The notes: generated by a model from the sequence alone, not told the origin. DNA of 64,000 bases from Aphelenchoides besseyi (GCA_024699855.1 JAMPIQ010000001.1:4960001-5024000), one strand, 5' to 3'; counted from the stretch's first letter, positions 49,906 to 61,593 are shown. A program made the numbers and translations.

Positions 49906-51476
49906 TTAATTGGAGGTTTCCATATGTGACAGCGCCAGAAGTTCCAAAACAATTTTCGGATGAGAGCAACCGAATTCTTCCCATTCCGGCTGAGTTTTGA
50001 TTGCGTTGAATTTCTCATCAGCAAACGCCAACATTTGAGTTTTGAACGGTTCAAATCGTGAGTCAGTGGCGGCCAATTTCAAACTTTCAATCGCATTTTC
50101 GATCTTAATGTTCTTGGCAATTGCTTCAACACAACGATCCTAAAAAAGCCATGTTTACAGGCTGAATTCATGTTCCCACACATACGCTTATTTCGTCCAA
50201 TTCAAACTCATCCGCCAACGGCAACAAATCAAAAGCGATTTCGTCGATTTTCTTCACTTCTCCACTGTACAGAAAACGCAAAAGAACTTCAACGACGGAC
50301 GCTTTGACTCCGTGAATTTCCATTTCATTCTGCGCAGATGCAGCAATTCTTTTAGCTATCGCCGGAGACTGGGTACGAAGAACAAGCTTCGAGGTCTAAA
50401 CGTCGGAATTAGTGGGAAGATCAATTGATGATGTGTACCTTGAAAACCTGGCCGTCGACTTTAACGTCGAAATCCGAGTATTCGGCACAGTTGAAAGTTT
50501 GGGCGATTGAGCGATGAAAAGCAGTGGCATACAATTCGGCCATGGAGCTGACAATCACTCGAGCGTTGCAACAAATAAAAACCGGTTCTTTGGAACAAAA
50601 CTCCAGAAATTTGCTTTGTTCCAAGTAGTTCGAACATCCGCGACCGTCTTTCTCGTTATAAGTGTAGGAGGCAACTGAAAATGTTAAGGACGTAAAGATA
50701 AAAAACATCAATCGCTTACTTTCTTTGTGAGTTCTTAGCCCCTCCGAGTTCTCCATCCACATTTCGAAAGAGATGGACACCGACGGATTTCCGTTCAAAC
50801 GTTTGCAACGAAAAAACAATCCAACATGTTCTTTGTGGTAGTCTCGATAGCCTTTCGGATACAACGACACCGCAAAGGTTGCTGCCCCACAACCATCGAC
50901 TCCGAACTCGTTACTTCGCCATTCAGTTTTGTATGACGCATCTTGGATTCGTTCGCTGAAGTTCGTAAGTTCCCAACGAAAAATCGTTTGGCTTTCTGAT
51001 GCCACTCCGACCTTTTTGACTTTGTACGGCATACGACAGCAAATGAAGACGTTGGAATACTCACTGAAAGCTTTCAGTTCGTCGCGACTGAGAAAAATGT
51101 TCCAACCGCCTTCGCCGTTTTGCTCATCGAGAGTAATTTCTTCTTCTGAAATTCCACAGTTCAAAACAACAATTGTAAGTAAATACCTACTTTTAGTGTC
51201 GCTTTTGTGGCCGTCGATTCGTTCCACCGACGCTTCACATTCCATCTTAAGTTTCAGATTGCTGTGTCGATGCAAACACACAAAGAGCGAAGAGTCTTCG
51301 TTTTCCGCATTGGCACCGCCTTTCGGGAAGAATTGGAAGTAGAATCGAACTTGTCCGAACTCCGGATGTTCCAACGCGTAGATGTCGCTTTGCCACGAGT
51401 CTTTGAAGATGGAATCATCGAACTTCGAAGAGAAGTTTGTGAGTTGCCACGAGACAGTTCGATTGCGTCCGGTCAT
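49906..51476 (-). CDS. MATH-MATH-BTB protein (BATH type)
   Basis: Five exons (51191-51476, 50720-51145, 50439-50674, 50186-50395, 49906-50139), 463 residues. Two MATH domains (from VSWQLTNFSSKFDDSIFKDS, and from FRWELTNFSERIQDASYKTE) are followed by a BTB/POZ domain (SDFDVKVDGQVFKVH, VLRTQSPAIAK, VLLRFLYSGEVKKID) and a BACK-like end (CVEAIAKNIKIENAIESLKL). Such proteins recruit substrates via MATH and bind Cullin-3 via BTB. SPOP has one MATH; the tandem here is less common. A TTG upstream of the ATG is in frame, but the ATG after the TTTTCAG acceptor is preferred. Confidence 0.93.
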
Positions 51477-51803
51477 TTCAGAAGTCAACGAGCTGAAAAT
51501 ACAAAATCCTTTGATTGTTCAGTAAACAGGCAGCAGAAACACAACGAAACGACAAAAACTGTTTCTTAGCTCGCAACCCTCGACTGAACTCAAACAGAAA
51601 TTGATCGAATTCAGGTCACAACAAAATTCGAAGAAAAACTCCCGCCGTTTCGGAAATCGATTTCTTCTGTTGAAGCAAAGAATTTGGCATCAGACAACTT
51701 AACGAAGTAAATTTATTACGATAACAATCGAAAACACCTCAGAGTACAGATTGCAATTAACATGAGGTTCGAGAGGATTAACTTGTTATCTTTCGTTTAA
51801 GTT
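51477..51803. other. Intergenic, BATH gene to secreted-protein gene
   Basis: 327 bases, BATH gene promoter on the left side and 3' UTR of the secreted protein on the right. No other feature. Confidence 0.5.
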
Positions 51804-53022
51804 TCAATGAGCCTCAACATCTACAGATGCTCCGTTATTCTCGACCGATCCATTGGCTTGGAAACCGTGATTGTTGGCTCCTTGGCGGAAACGATCCCAA
51901 GCGTTTTGTCCAGCTTCTTTTGCTTTTTCATACTCCTGAGTTCCCTTGTTCTTCACGTTTTCCCATGCATTCTGCATTTGAGTTCGGAAGTTTCCTTGTT
52001 GTCCGGTTGCATCACCACCGTTCATTGAACTGGGCATACCGCCTTGCAAGAAGGAGCCGGATTGGAAAGAGCTGCTCAAGTCACGGCCGAACAAAGTCGA
52101 GGCTTGTTGCAAACCGTCAGCGTTTGCGATCTTGTAGTCGTTCCAAACGGCCGTCAACGCGGTTTTCAATTGTTGGCCTTCAGTTCGAAGGGTGTTTGCA
52201 TCGAATTGACCGCTTGAGAGGGTGGTATACAATTCGGTTAGTTCCTTCAAGAAGGTGTCCGAGTTTGGTCCTTTAATTGTAAATCAATACTATCAACCTT
52301 TTTCTCGACATACCAACGATGAAAGGCGTGAGTTTGGGAAAAGCGTTAGCGATCTGTTGACGAGTTTCTTGTGGCAAAGCCGAGAGTTGTTGAAGGAAGG
52401 TGGCTGAGATCTTCGAGAACTCGGCGATTTTCTGTTTCATTCCGCTCATGTTTGGTGCCCCGGCATTTGGTGCTGATCCCGGAACTGAAGGAGCTGCCGA
52501 ACCAGCTTGTTGTTTGAAGGATTCACCCAATTGTTTCGCTTGTTCACCAAATGCTTTTAATTGAGTGATGAAAGTCTCCGGTAACGATTTGATCGTTGAT
52601 TCAGTGGCATCGAAGAAAGCGTTGATTTGAGCGCTGTTATCTGGACAGGCGTTTGCTGCCAATTGTTTCGCTTGCTCGACATCATTGCTGTTTGTTACTG
52701 CAGCGTTGGTTGGATCGCTGAAAGTGTTCAACAAACATTCTTGACCTTGTTGTGGAATCTAGAAATGAAAATTAATTTAGGTTTGAGTTTGTTCGTTTAC
52801 CGCGTTGAAGGTATCGATCCACGATTGCGGTGCAAAGAGGTAAAGGGTTCCTTTGAAGTGTCGAAGTTTGGTGTCGACTGAGACTCCGCCACCTGGACCA
52901 CGAAGATTTCCGGAGAGTCCCGAGTTAGCCGGATCGCCTCCTTGGACATTCAAGTTGCCACCAATGGGAGCGGCAACAACCGCACTAACGCCAAGAAGTA
53001 AGACCAAAACAGTCGATTTCAT
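51804..53022 (-). CDS. Secreted helical protein, unknown family
   Basis: Three exons (52801-53022, 52314-52758, 51804-52270), 377 residues. A textbook signal peptide (MKSTVLVLLLGVSAVVA, cut near APIGG) is followed by a Gly/Asn-rich segment, FKGTLYLFAPQSWIDTF, a two-cysteine helical region (GQECLLNTF, LAANACPDN), a Gln/Ala-rich helix-linker-helix (LKAFGEQAKQLGESFKQQAG; FPKLTPFIVGPNSDTFLKEL) and a low-complexity Gln/Asn/Gly tail with a charged helix NAWENVKNKGTQEYEKAKEA. No membrane segment. Weak resemblance in style to nematode secreted helical families (SXP/RAL-2, DUF148) but no motif match, so no family is claimed. Likely an abundant extracellular protein. Confidence 0.85.
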
Positions 53023-53822
53023 CGTTTTGTCTTTGGGAACAGAACGTTGGGAACGTTTGAAACGTTTTGATTATTCCGCTGTAAACTGTCGCTTTTAAAT
53101 CACAACCTACAGATTTGAAATCGACTGTTGGGCGGGATTGGCGTTAGTCACGGCTTTCGACGAACAACCAGGTGAACAAATCCGATCGTGCAAATCCGTT
53201 CGTAATTGCTTTGTACGTTCTTTTTGCTCATTTTACTCAAATTCGAAAAACACTCTCCACTTCCGTCGCAGTCCACAACAACTTTCATTTTTGTTTGTGT
53301 GTTTAAGTGCACATGATTGATGTCTGTTATGAATCAGTTTAATTACGAAACTCAAAAGCAACAAAGATCGTCGAGTGGCAACGATCCAACTGCGATGTTT
53401 AATCCGCTCTTTTGTTGAGTCCAATTAAATTTCGGTTTGTTGAATACCGTCGAGTGGGATACTAACTTTCAACTCGAGAGATTAAGAGGTGATTAAACGA
53501 ATTGAAACCACGGAAACGAGTTGTACTCGATATTCGTAAGCTCTACGCCCATACAGACGATGTACCCGGAACGACTGCGAGAATCATGTTCATTCGAAGT
53601 AATCAAGAGTTTAATCTTTCAATTTGCAACATACTTCGATCTTAAAGTGAATTGAACTGTCTTATGTCAGTTAATGCGAGAATGAAGTTACTTGAAGTAT
53701 TTGTTTGCTCTTCTTTCAGTAATCAATTAACATTAATCTTTTTATTTGTCCGTAGAATCAACATCATCAGCTTTAACAACAATAACAATTCGACAACAAA
53801 AAGGAACAAAAATTACACGAGT
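53023..53822. other. Intergenic, 0.8 kb
   Basis: Promoter of the secreted-protein gene on the left and 3' UTR of NSA2 on the right. Open frames of 60-63 codons have no domain. No RNA gene recognised. Confidence 0.5.
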
Positions 53823-54774
53823 TTAGATCAATAGAACGGCGTTAATGCAACCGTCGTTTTCGGGATTATTGGTCACTTGTGCGTATTTGGCCCAAACAAC
53901 TTTTCCGCCTTGTGTTACCATACCCAGTTCGCTGATGTTGACTTCAATGATCGTACCTTTCGTAATGACTCCAAGCGAAGTGTACATTTGAGATGATGGA
54001 TTCTTCTTGACGCCAACAATCGGTAAACAAAATGTGGTTTGCAGTTCGGGATGAGTGACGTGAGCCTAAAAGCGATGTTCGAGATGCCAAATCGCAAGTT
54101 ACCTTTTTGAAACGAAGACCCATTGGACGAATAAAACGTTCAAATTTTACCGGTTTACGAGTAAAGTTCTCGCCAACAAACGTAACTTTCGTGACCATTC
54201 GTTTCCAGCCTTTACGACGTGATTTACCGGTGTTCACAACTTTAAATGCTTCGGCATCACTGACAGCACGAACTTTCGGAATCGGAACTTCGTATTTGCC
54301 CTGTGATAATTCGCGATGCTTTGAATTGAAAGTGTGCTTACCGCTTTTTCTTTTCGTTTTTGTTTGATCGCATTTGACAGAACGTTACCAGTGACCTGCT
54401 TTTGACGATCGAGCAAATAGGCGGGAACGGCACCTTCTGACGGCGTTTCCACTGTGCTCTTCTGTTGTTTCTCTTCGTGTTGTTTGATCAGTTTGCGCAT
54501 CTGCACCTTCTCGGAATGCCGTTTCTTGTGATACAATTTGGCCTTTTGACCGCGAAGTGTCTTTGAGATTTTGGACCGAAGATGCGGTTCACGTGCAGCG
54601 CGTTTTCGTCTGAAAGTCGAAGAAGAAGTTTTACAAACCCGACTAAACCACTCACTTTCGTTCCTCATGATCCAAACGACGTCCATGACGTTTCTGATGA
54701 AGTTCAATGTGTTCGTTTTGCGGCTAAAAATTCGACGAAGATGATTGTAGACACGAAACCCATTGACTTACCAT
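53823..54774 (-). CDS. NSA2: NSA2 ribosome biogenesis factor
   Basis: Nucleolar factor needed for 27S pre-rRNA processing in the 60S subunit, related to ribosomal protein eS8. The coding sequence follows human NSA2 almost throughout: [53 protein letters not shown], a [10 protein letters not shown] junction, [31 protein letters not shown], and the invariant end [20 protein letters not shown]. Exon 1 contributes only the ATG (54772-54774); exon 2 is 54656-54723 and exon 3 starts at 54609. Introns are short. Single-copy housekeeping gene. Confidence 0.96.
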
Positions 54775-55430
54775 CTTGTCGCAGTTTTAGCTCTCGAGCA
54801 AATGGAAATCGAGAAAGCGGTTGTCGGCGTTTCCTCAGCTCTGCAATTGGCGTAATGTCTTCATCGGAGTGTTTTCGTTCGGGGACTTGTGATGAAGGAC
54901 GCTGAAGCGAAGGAAAAGGACGCCGATTTTGAATTGACTTGTTTTCTAATTACTCGAATCGTTGATACCAACAACACTGTGCTATTCAAGTTCTTTTGTT
55001 TTCGACTTTGAATGACGTTCGATGATTCCCATCGAAATGAATCACTTGGTTGTCGGTGAACGATGTCCGTTGACTCACTACTTTGCGTTCGTTTCGAGTT
55101 GAGTTATTTTTGCGAATGACGTCGCGCGCACACCGCAAAGATGTTCGACAGATGCGACGACGATCCGCGCTATTTTTCTTCCACTGCGTTTGTAACCCTC
55201 GTCCTTCTTCGCGATTTCACAGGATACCCGCAGCCGAAGAATGAGACTGAGCGACTCGACAGTTCGATTCGAGTGGTTTGCTCTACGCGTCATCTTCACC
55301 GCGTATTTCCGTGGATTAAGCGGCTTTACGGCGATTGAATGGGAAGTTGAGTGGTTGAGAAGTGGACGTGGGAATTCGCGACTGTTTTCGTTCATTTCGA
55401 TTACACGTGCCATCACGTCAATTTTGCGAA
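54775..55430. other. Divergent promoter region, NSA2 and septin
   Basis: 656 bases between divergent starts. An antisense open frame (55078-55524, 148 codons) overlaps the septin 5' end and has no domain. Septin may have a leader intron ending at about 55472. Confidence 0.45.
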
Positions 55431-56911
55431 ATGTCGACTCCTCCATTTTTTGCTCGTTTTCAGTGTCCACAACCTCCAGTTCGTCAAATGGCTCGGAATC
55501 AAGCCGCCGGTTTGAACTCGGCACTTAGCGAGAGCATCATCGGCTTCTCGACGTTTCCCGACCAGGTTTTCCGTCGTTGCATCAAAGACGGCTTTGAGTT
55601 TACGTTCATGGTCGTTGGTGAATCAGGACTGGGAAAATCGACTTTTATAAATTCGCTTTTTTTGGCCGAAATTTACGACATCAAGAATCGTAACAGCGTT
55701 TCAACGGCAAAGACGACGGAAATCTCAACGAAAACTTTGTGTTTGGAAGAAGACGGAGTGCGTTTGAACATCACGTTCGTTGATACGCCCGGATTCGGCG
55801 ACCACGTCAACAACACGGACTGTTGGAAGCCGATTGTTAAATTTGTCGAAGACCGCTTTTCCGAGTACTTAAACGAAGAAACTCGAATCGAACGGCCACC
55901 ACGAATCGAAGACAAACGAGTTCACTTGTGTTTGTACTTCATTGCTCCACGCCATGGGTGAGTTTGAAAGTCGTTTTGTGCAATTGGACGGTGAAATTTT
56001 CAGATTATCGGAATTGGATATTGTGGCTATGAAAGCGTTGCAGGATCGTGTAAATATCGTGCCAGTAATCGCGAAGGCCGACACGTTGTTGCCCGAGGAA
56101 ATGGCCACCTTGAAGAAGAAGGTCTGTTTAGTTGTTTTTGGAAGCCCATTGATTATCGTCGCCTTTGCAGTTGCAAGATGACTTCGTTAAACACGAAATC
56201 AAACTCTACGAGTTTCCGGGCCCGGACGAAACGAAAAAAGAAAAAAAGGATTATCGAGATCGTATTCCGTTCGCGGTCATCGGATCGAACGAACTTCGAG
56301 ACAACGGTCGCACTCGATCTCGTGTTCGAAAATACATGTGGGGAACAGTCGAAGTGGACAATTTGGATCACAACGATTTCATCGCTTTGCGCGAGATGCT
56401 CATCAATCAGAACATGATGGATCTGATCGAAGTGACTCGTGATTTGCACTACGAAAACTTCCGAGCTCGTCAGATGCAAAAATCGCCAAGAAAAATGGAA
56501 GAGTAAGTTCAGACAAACGTTCTGCTTACAACCGATCATTCAGAGATCCGTTCACGTGCATGGAAAGAGAACATCGACAACGGGAACGCGAAATGGAACA
56601 AAATCACGAAATGAAGGAGAAAATTTTCGCCCAAAAAGTTGCTGAACGTGTCAAGAAACTGGAAGAAGAAGAACAAAAGGTTTGCAACGTTTCTATTGGT
56701 TGTTCATTGCGAACATTTATAGGTGACTGAAATGACAATTCAGTACAAAGAAGCGCTCGAAAAGAAGGCTCAAGAGGTGGAGATGTTGCAAAAACAAATT
56801 CACGAGTTGTGTCAAGCGATGGGCATCAACTACTCGAACAGTTCGCTTGGAACTTCGCCGGACGGCGGAAAGAAGAAGAAAAACAGCACATTGAGTCTTT
56901 TTCGTCACTAA
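55431..56911 (+). CDS. Septin, SEPT7/UNC-59-like
   Basis: Five exons (55431-55957, 56004-56121, 56171-56502, 56544-56679, 56723-56911), 433 residues. GTP-binding filament protein of the cell cortex and cytokinesis. Motifs: polybasic-adjacent GFSTFPDQVFRRCIKDGFEF, P-loop GESGLGKS (63-70), G3 DTPGFGD, G4 AKAD (about 200), septin unique element ending YMWGTVEVDNLDHNDFIALR, and a C-terminal coiled coil (about 340-415). The GFANLPNQVY-like block before the P-loop points to the SEPT7 group (C. elegans unc-59). Start could instead be the second Met at 55491, after an acceptor-like TTTTCAG. AATAAA at about 57100. Confidence 0.96.
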
Positions 56912-57237
56912 CAACTCAACTTATTCCGTCGGTTACTATAAGATTTAGAAGCACTGCGCATAATCATTTTGCTTGTATCTACTTGTCACGATGCATTTCA
57001 TCAAATCCCAACTACAATATTCGACTGCCATTGATCTTGTTGTTACTTGATGAGCATTCCTTTTGCCAATTTCATGTTTGTTCCAATCGTTTTGTTGTAA
57101 ATAAAAAACGATGAAAACTACAGTGTTTATTTCTAACTGAGATCGATGGTGAGTTTAAGCGAATTTGCAACGTCGATTTAAAACAATCGATTGAAACAAA
57201 TTGCGAGGCACAATGCTAAACACAGTCATTAGTCTAA
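56912..57237. other. Convergent 3' spacer, septin and dehydrogenase
   Basis: 326 bases between facing stop codons, holding the septin polyadenylation signal. No gene. Confidence 0.6.
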
Positions 57238-58407
57238 TCATAAGAACGAAATTAACCCTCTAATAAAAAATAAAAATGCCATGAAAGTCGGAACGATGAC
57301 CACTCGCTGTCGCATTTTGATCGCTTGAATAACTCGTTTGGCTACGTATTCGGGATTCAAAAGCGTAACTCTTGTGTCGTAGATTCTAGAAACAAAGGAT
57401 TCATTTACAAGTTTGCAGTATGAACGCACGTCAAATCATTAATCATTGGTGTTCGTACGTAGTAGGGACAAATAGTCGTAAAATCGATGCTTGTATGTCC
57501 CTGTTCCATCAACTGATTTCCCAACGCCTCCATGAATCCGAAAGCACCGAACTTTGAAGCGGCGTAATCAACAAGAGCTGAAAACAATGTTGGAACAAAG
57601 TAGAATTGCTTCCCAACAAACGTGCAGCTCCGATGATGCTTGCAACTGAGCCGACAGTAACAATATGACCACGATCGCGTTCCAACATACGTGGCAAGAA
57701 GGCTGCAAATAGTTGTTTTATTAACTTGTTAGAACACAAGAACGCTTTTCATTCATAGGAAAAGCTGTCAGTCAACAAAATCAAGTTTATCTGACCTTTT
57801 GTTGTCCAGAAAAGTGCTTTTGTATTCACGTCAATCACTGCAGACATTCGTTCGTCGTCGCACATTAAAAATGGAACGGGATTTAATAGACCGGCGTTAT
57901 TTACCTAAATCTTAAATCAAATCATTTGATCGTTTTTAAATACCACAATATCGACGTCGCCAAAATGCTCATACAGTTCTTCACAGGCTTTGTACACCAT
58001 ATTCCTCTGAGTGATATCCAAATTTTGACAATAGACCTTAAGCTTCAATTAAACGCTAAACAATGTTGCTTACTTTGGCTCCAAGTTTTTGGCACAATTG
58101 AGCAGTTTGATCGTTTTGCATTATATTCAAATCCCATAGAACAAGACGACAACCCTCAGCAGCTAATTGAACACACAACTCACGTCCAATTCCCCCTCCT
58201 GCTCCGGTCACCAAAACGGTCTAACAAGCAAAGTAAGAAGTGAAAGTCGCTACTCACTTTTCCCGCAATCACTTTCTTCGGTTGCATACAATAAGGAAAA
58301 ACGGTGCGATAGAAGCTTCGACCGAAACTTTCAATCACGTGCCAAATCCACAGAAACACGGAAATAAGAAAGTGTGCTGGTGCTGACCATCGAATTTTAT
58401 CTGACAT
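57238..58407 (-). CDS. Short-chain dehydrogenase/reductase, membrane-anchored
   Basis: About 330 residues in eight or so exons; exon 1 is 58258-58407. An N-terminal hydrophobic anchor (APAHFLISVFLWIWHVI) precedes the Rossmann fold: TVLVTGAGGGIGRELC (NAD(P) binding), a WDLN acidic residue after strand 2 suggesting NAD preference, NNAG, catalytic Ser in TVGSVASIIG and catalytic YAASK, with Asn in DVNTKALFW. A second hydrophobic segment ends the protein (FMAFLFFIRGLISF). This fits the SDR16C group (17-beta-HSD11/RDH10/DHRS3-like), ER or lipid-droplet enzymes acting on retinoids or steroids. The substrate is not determinable. Confidence 0.92.
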
Positions 58408-59244
58408 TGAGTGCCAACCTGAAAGCAGTAAACGAGTTTAGCTGTCTTCTGAAAGTACTGGTTCAAAGATAGCAGAAGTTGGCGAACCATGAAACGAACA
58501 CAAGCGGTGTAACTGTTCAATGTAATTACACACCACGTGCAAATTACACTTTTGTCTGCTCTTTTCTATTTGCTCAAGTACAAGGAAACCGGCTCCAACT
58601 TCGATCTAACCCATCAATCGCTCTGATTACGCAAATTCCCGACGTTCTATGACGAAACTTCGAATCGCGCTTCTGCTAAAAAGCGTGCAAATGCGCAGAT
58701 TGTCGCAAAAACGAAACTGGTCGTCCAACGAGACGTCCGGAAAGAACGACAAAAAACGACGAAGATTGAAAGTCATTCGATGGAAATTTGATCCATTAGT
58801 TCGAAAGCAACTTTAAAACATGAACTAAAAATCAACTAACCAGCTACATTCTTTGGTATTCGTCTCGCCATTTCACGAATTCGGAAAGAATTACGCAAAC
58901 GGTTCCTGAATCGTAGAGTGACTAGGAGATCTCTTGGAAACTATAAACCGACAGTTTCGGCTCGAAAAACCCAAACTATCGACTTTCGTACAAAGTCGCC
59001 GATAGCCGTCGATGAATGGCAAACACGATCGTGAACTTTTCGCGCGCACCTTTCGAGTGCATTCAACAGTTTGATGGTCTGACCGTCAAGGCAAACTCCA
59101 AGGTCACAGCGACTTTTGCCGACTTTTAACTTATGAGTCGACGATGTTCGAAACGTTTCAATGTCTCTCTCGATCAGCTAAAACGATTTTTAAATGTTGC
59201 GATTAACGGACTAGATTGTTTATTAACAGCATCCATTCACATGA
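58408..59244. other. Intergenic, dehydrogenase promoter
   Basis: 837 bases. A CAG acceptor lies just upstream of the dehydrogenase ATG. A 68-codon + frame at 59133 has no domain and runs antisense to the propeller gene 3' end. Confidence 0.45.
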
Positions 59245-60621
59245 TCATTTATTTTTGTCTTCGCCCCAAATCATGTAGAGTAAATCGTTGTACCATTTCC
59301 GGCTCTTCAGTTTTGGGTTTTCGATCCAATTGGCAATGAAAATGTTGCTCTCCGTTGCACTCGCATTTCGACTGCTTATCCACACAAAGTGTGTGCCGTT
59401 TGGACTCAACAAAGGAAACGTGTTGTTTCCCAGAAAAGTGATCTAAACTCTAAATGGAGGAATCAAACTCTTCTGCTCACTTGTTCAGGTGCCACTCGAA
59501 AAATGTCGAGCAGGAAGATATCTTGTTCAGTCTCGTTTTGTTTGACCGTAGAAGCACTGACGAAAATTTTCTGTCCGTTTCGATGAAAAGTCGGAGTTTT
59601 GATGGCACTTAATCGCTTCGAGTTCACGAGTGTAATTTCGGAAAGATTCTGCATTTGGACGACGTGAATACCAAACGGACTGACCACATTTCTACAACAG
59701 AATCTTTAGCAACTGTTGCGATTGGTAGTCCTGACTTTGAACTTCCGTTGTGTCCGTAAAACGCCAATTGTGTTCCGTCCAAAGAAAACGATGGAGTTGC
59801 AATCTTAAATTCACATTATTCGCCCGAAAAACTTTATTCTTACGTGATCGAATTCTTCAGCTACGGGTATTCGCTTCGCTGTTCCGTTTCCACTCATCAA
59901 CAACAACTTTCGGTTGCCGTTCGTATCGATTTCAACGTACGCAATGGTCCCATTTCGCGACATGCTCATCTCGACACTACTGATGTGAGGGTAGTTCCAA
60001 GTCAAACGGTACGGTCGATAAGACTTCCCCATGTCCATATGATAAATGTCGTAGTTTTCGCCGACCGTGGATGAAAACACTAAACAGGACGATTTGATTG
60101 ATTGATGAGTACTATTTACATGGCAAATTGTTCGGATTCGAGCACGTTTGATCGTAGGATTTCAAATCGACGGGTTCGAAGTTGTGAACATTCGATGCGG
60201 CGGCTATTGAATGACCGGAAGGAAAGAAAACTGCTGACGCGTAAGTTCCGTATTTGTTGCTCACTAGTTGTGGATGTTGAGAAGGCTGTTCCAAGTCTAA
60301 ATAATAAAGCTGGAATTGGAATGAGATAAGACGGTCTCCATCATGATAGTCAACCTGCTTGCAAAGATGACCGTATCGATGCTTTCCGACAACATCTTGA
60401 GCTCCGAACAACAAATATCGACCATCGGAACTGAAATAGCTGCATGGTTATAAACGAAATAATCATCCTAACCTGAACACTGGGTTTGAATGAATTCCGC
60501 CAAAAGTCAACTGTCGAATGTTTTGAAAATGTTTCTCTTCATCATGTTCAATAAGTGCATTCAATGCATAAGTGAAGTGCAGAATGAACGCGATTATACG
60601 AAAAAACATCCCGTAAACCAT
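59245..60621 (-). CDS. Secreted TolB-like beta-propeller protein
   Basis: Several exons, about 410 residues. Signal peptide MVYGMFFRIIAFILHFTYA. The first repeat begins RQLTFGGIHSNPVF then SYFSSDGRYLLFGAQDVVGK, the LTFGG-x-SDG pattern of TolB/WD40-like beta-propellers (PD40 repeats). Further repeats: YASAVFFPSGHSIAAASN, VEMSMSRNGTIAYVEIDTNG, IATPSFSLDGTQLAFYG, TPTFHRNGQKIFVSAS and FPLLSPNGTHFVWISSR. Clustered cysteines lie in the middle (DQTCSNPNNLPCK). Stop at 59245. Bacterial TolB is periplasmic; secreted eukaryotic relatives are found in nematodes and their function is unknown. The extracellular location follows from the signal peptide. Confidence 0.88.
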
Positions 60622-61027
60622 CAGAGTCCAAGAAAAACGGCTGAACTGAGGGAACGTCGTTGTGAACCAAAAATTCGTTGGACAAAAAGAATTTCAACAA
60701 ACGCGCAAATTGAATGGACGATCCCAAGAGAATGCAACTCGGTTGCTAATCCATCACTTGTGGTCAAAGTACTCGAAGTCCTTCGTTCCATTGCCTTCCA
60801 ACAGCACGTAGGCCACTTTGCAAAAGAAAATCTAATTGTTTCTATGGCGAGTTCTGTACAAGTGTGCGTAATAAACAAAATCAACTGGTTGGTTTTAAAC
60901 GAGATCGGAAATAAAATCCTTTCAAACTCAACAGGAAACAGTTGTAAATTCATGCAATTTGTTCTTGAATTCGTTTATCACCGCTCAGTTTACTGCTTTC
61001 AATTTTGCAGAGCAGTCGGCGTTCGGA
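60622..61027. other. Divergent spacer, propeller and small membrane protein
   Basis: About 400 bases. Both strands are open over most of it (60621-60953 - and 60490-61140 +), with no domain in either. An acceptor TTTTGCAG lies about 20 bases before the next ATG. Confidence 0.45.
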
Positions 61028-61471
61028 ATGTTCTCTTTGTTTGTTCAATGGATCTCGAACGATGTGAACGGAGTGTTTTTGTTGGGCGTTTTCTTGGTTT
61101 TGACCGTTCCATTATTTCACTGCAAATGGTCGAAGAGTAAGTCGATGATTGAAACTCCTGAATGAATGGGTTTTTAAGACAAACCTGCTCGAGGTCCAAA
61201 TCCTTCGCTATCACCAGTCATTCAAGCTCCAGTTCATGGCGAGAATCAAATGGGCGATGAGGAGAATTTCCCGTCTCTTTCTGCGAAATCGAAGCCGAAA
61301 GATGATTCATTTGAAAAACGCAGACCGATTATGCGTGAAGTTAATCGCGCTGAAGAAATTCGCAAAAAAGGAACGGTTCCACGCAATCGTGAAGACTACA
61401 AGACGATGCAACAGTTACTTCCGACCAGTGATTTCGACAAGTCACTTGGAATCCCACCGAATGTTGCTTGA
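61028..61471 (+). CDS. Small single-pass membrane protein, unknown
   Basis: Two exons (61028-61136, 61179-61471), 133 residues. N-terminal part MFSLFVQWISNDVNG, one membrane helix (VFLLGVFLVLTVPLFH) and a basic stop-transfer CKWSKNK, then a polar cytosolic tail with ENFPSLSAKSKPKDD, RREEIR-like charged helix (MREVNRAEEIRKKG) and LLPTSDFDKSLGIPP. AATAAA at 61489. No family recognised. The NFPSLS motif resembles short linear motifs in RNA-associated proteins, but that is only a resemblance. Confidence 0.78.
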
Positions 61472-61593
61472 ATGTAACTCAAGAGTGCAATAAAAATTCG
61501 GTATGCGAAAATACGATGATTTGATGTTGAACATCAGAACAAACTAAGAAGTTTTTGGATTAGGAAATGGCTTGAAGTTGTCAAAAAGTTTAA

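Noticed and set aside
55078..55524. 148-codon minus ORF over the septin 5' end
   Set aside because: Antisense to septin coding sequence, no domain or splice support.
60621..60953. 110-codon minus ORF and 216-codon + ORF between the propeller and small membrane-protein genes
   Set aside because: Mutually antisense, no domains; the propeller start with a clear signal peptide at 60621 explains the boundary.
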